A DNA stretch of 64,000 bases from NCBI RefSeq assembly GCF_026151205.1, contig NC_087083.1, positions 2,866,536 through 2,930,535 of the forward strand, given 5' to 3'. The translations under genes and the position numbers were made by a program. Under the pieces are notes generated by a model. That model was not told where the DNA came from. It did not search any database and saw only the letters and a program-made list of their open reading frames with translations. This DNA comes from Bolinopsis microptera. Lineage: Eukaryota; Ctenophora; Tentaculata; Lobata; Bolinopsidae. Positions 63,427 to 64,000 of this stretch are shown piece after piece; the first letter of the stretch is position 1; each line of letters opens with the position of its first letter.

Positions 63427-63915
63427 CTGCCAATTTATAAATTTAACGCTGCCATAATAAGATTATAGCATTATAATCTATTTGGCATGGATTGATAATT
63501 TTATAACAAATCCTGCAAAGTTAATGGAAAACCTGCCGATTTAACTTTATCACTGCCGTAATCTATCCGGCAAGGATTGATAATTTTATAAAAATCCTGC
63601 CAAGTTAATGGAAAACCTGCCGATTTAACTTTATCACTGCCGTAATCCATCCGGAAAGGATTAATAATTTTATAGCAAATCCTGCCAAGTTAATAGAAAA
63701 CCTGCCAAATAACAAATACCTGCGCTGTTGATGCAGGATCACTAGTTAATTAGGCAGGTTTTGACATAAAAAATTAAGAGAAAACCTGCGGATTTAGTGT
63801 AATATACTGCTGATCTGGACAGGGTAAATTAGATTACTAGGCAGGAGTGGTAATTTCGCAGTCTTCGCTATTAACTGGGCAGGTTTTAGGTTAAATTCGC
63901 AGTGGTAATGGCTGG
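63427..63915 (-). repeat. 84-85-bp tandem repeat with CCTGCC motifs and related tail
   Basis: TCCTGC followed by AAGTTAATGGAAAACCTGCC recurs at 63511, 63595 and 63680 (period 84-85), each with GATTTAACTTTATCACTGCC and a GATTGATAATTTTATA tail. A partial unit precedes it. 63720-63915 continues with degenerate GGCAGGTTTT motifs and ends GTGGTAATGGCTGG, the inverted relative of the 59299 end. Nothing is recognised after 63915. Confidence 0.8.
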
Positions 63916-64000
63916 AATATACTCGGTGTTCAGACCTTATGATCATGGAGTGTGGTGCCTCATGGCTAATAATGACTTAATTATCCACAAGAAATAACTG

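Overview
The window reads as a stretch of an invertebrate animal genome that is AT-rich, gene-poor and crowded with mobile elements and tandem repeats. Evidence for a metazoan is two long single-exon class A GPCR genes, a large single-exon NERD-nuclease/SF1-helicase gene, a LINE of the L1/Tx1-like type, a Penelope-like retroelement with a GIY-YIG endonuclease, and hAT-, piggyBac-, mariner- and MULE-type DNA transposon remnants. No bacterial gene organisation is present. A non-bilaterian (for example a cnidarian) or another marine invertebrate fits, but no sequence settles the species.

Layout. 1-1.5 kb: two abutting 9-bp minisatellites. 1.6-11.1 kb: two paralogous GPCR genes on the minus strand about 6.4 kb apart, each with a copy of the same dispersed repeat (family A) just upstream of its start codon, plus SINE-like and MITE-like pieces between them. 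11.7-14.3 kb: a 2.7-kb foldback element with TTAA ends (piggyBac-like, no transposase). 14.4-20.1 kb: mostly unremarkable AT-rich DNA with two short-unit minisatellites and one weak candidate exon. 20.1-26.9 kb: an essentially full-length LINE on the minus strand, with a poly(A) tail, a candidate 13-bp target duplication, an ORF1 carrying an SGNH esterase domain, and an ORF2 (endonuclease plus reverse transcriptase) broken by one frame change at an A-rich tract. 28.3-32.7 kb: hAT relics, a 670-bp GA tract and three inverted-repeat elements. 33.0-34.7 kb: an 11-bp minisatellite and rearranged MULE-related pieces. 37.1-39.5 kb: the NERD-helicase gene.

41.2-56.8 kb is a satellite domain built on the 8-bp unit TAATGTGG. 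It encloses 3.5 copies of an ~840-bp tandem repeat (one with a 289-bp hAT MITE and its 8-bp target duplication) and a 5'-truncated Penelope-like element. Part of this domain (about 50.7-52.2 kb) looks damaged by sequencing or assembly. 57.3-64 kb has a 21-bp minisatellite, a piggyBac MITE, a mariner-type MITE, a MULE transposase relic inside a poly-C/poly-G bounded unit, a telomere-like CCCTGACCCTAA array and an 84-bp tandem repeat.

Only three genes look like intact host genes (two GPCRs and the NERD-helicase); the other long coding regions belong to mobile elements. The many other open frames are by-products of tandem repeats whose units lack stops.
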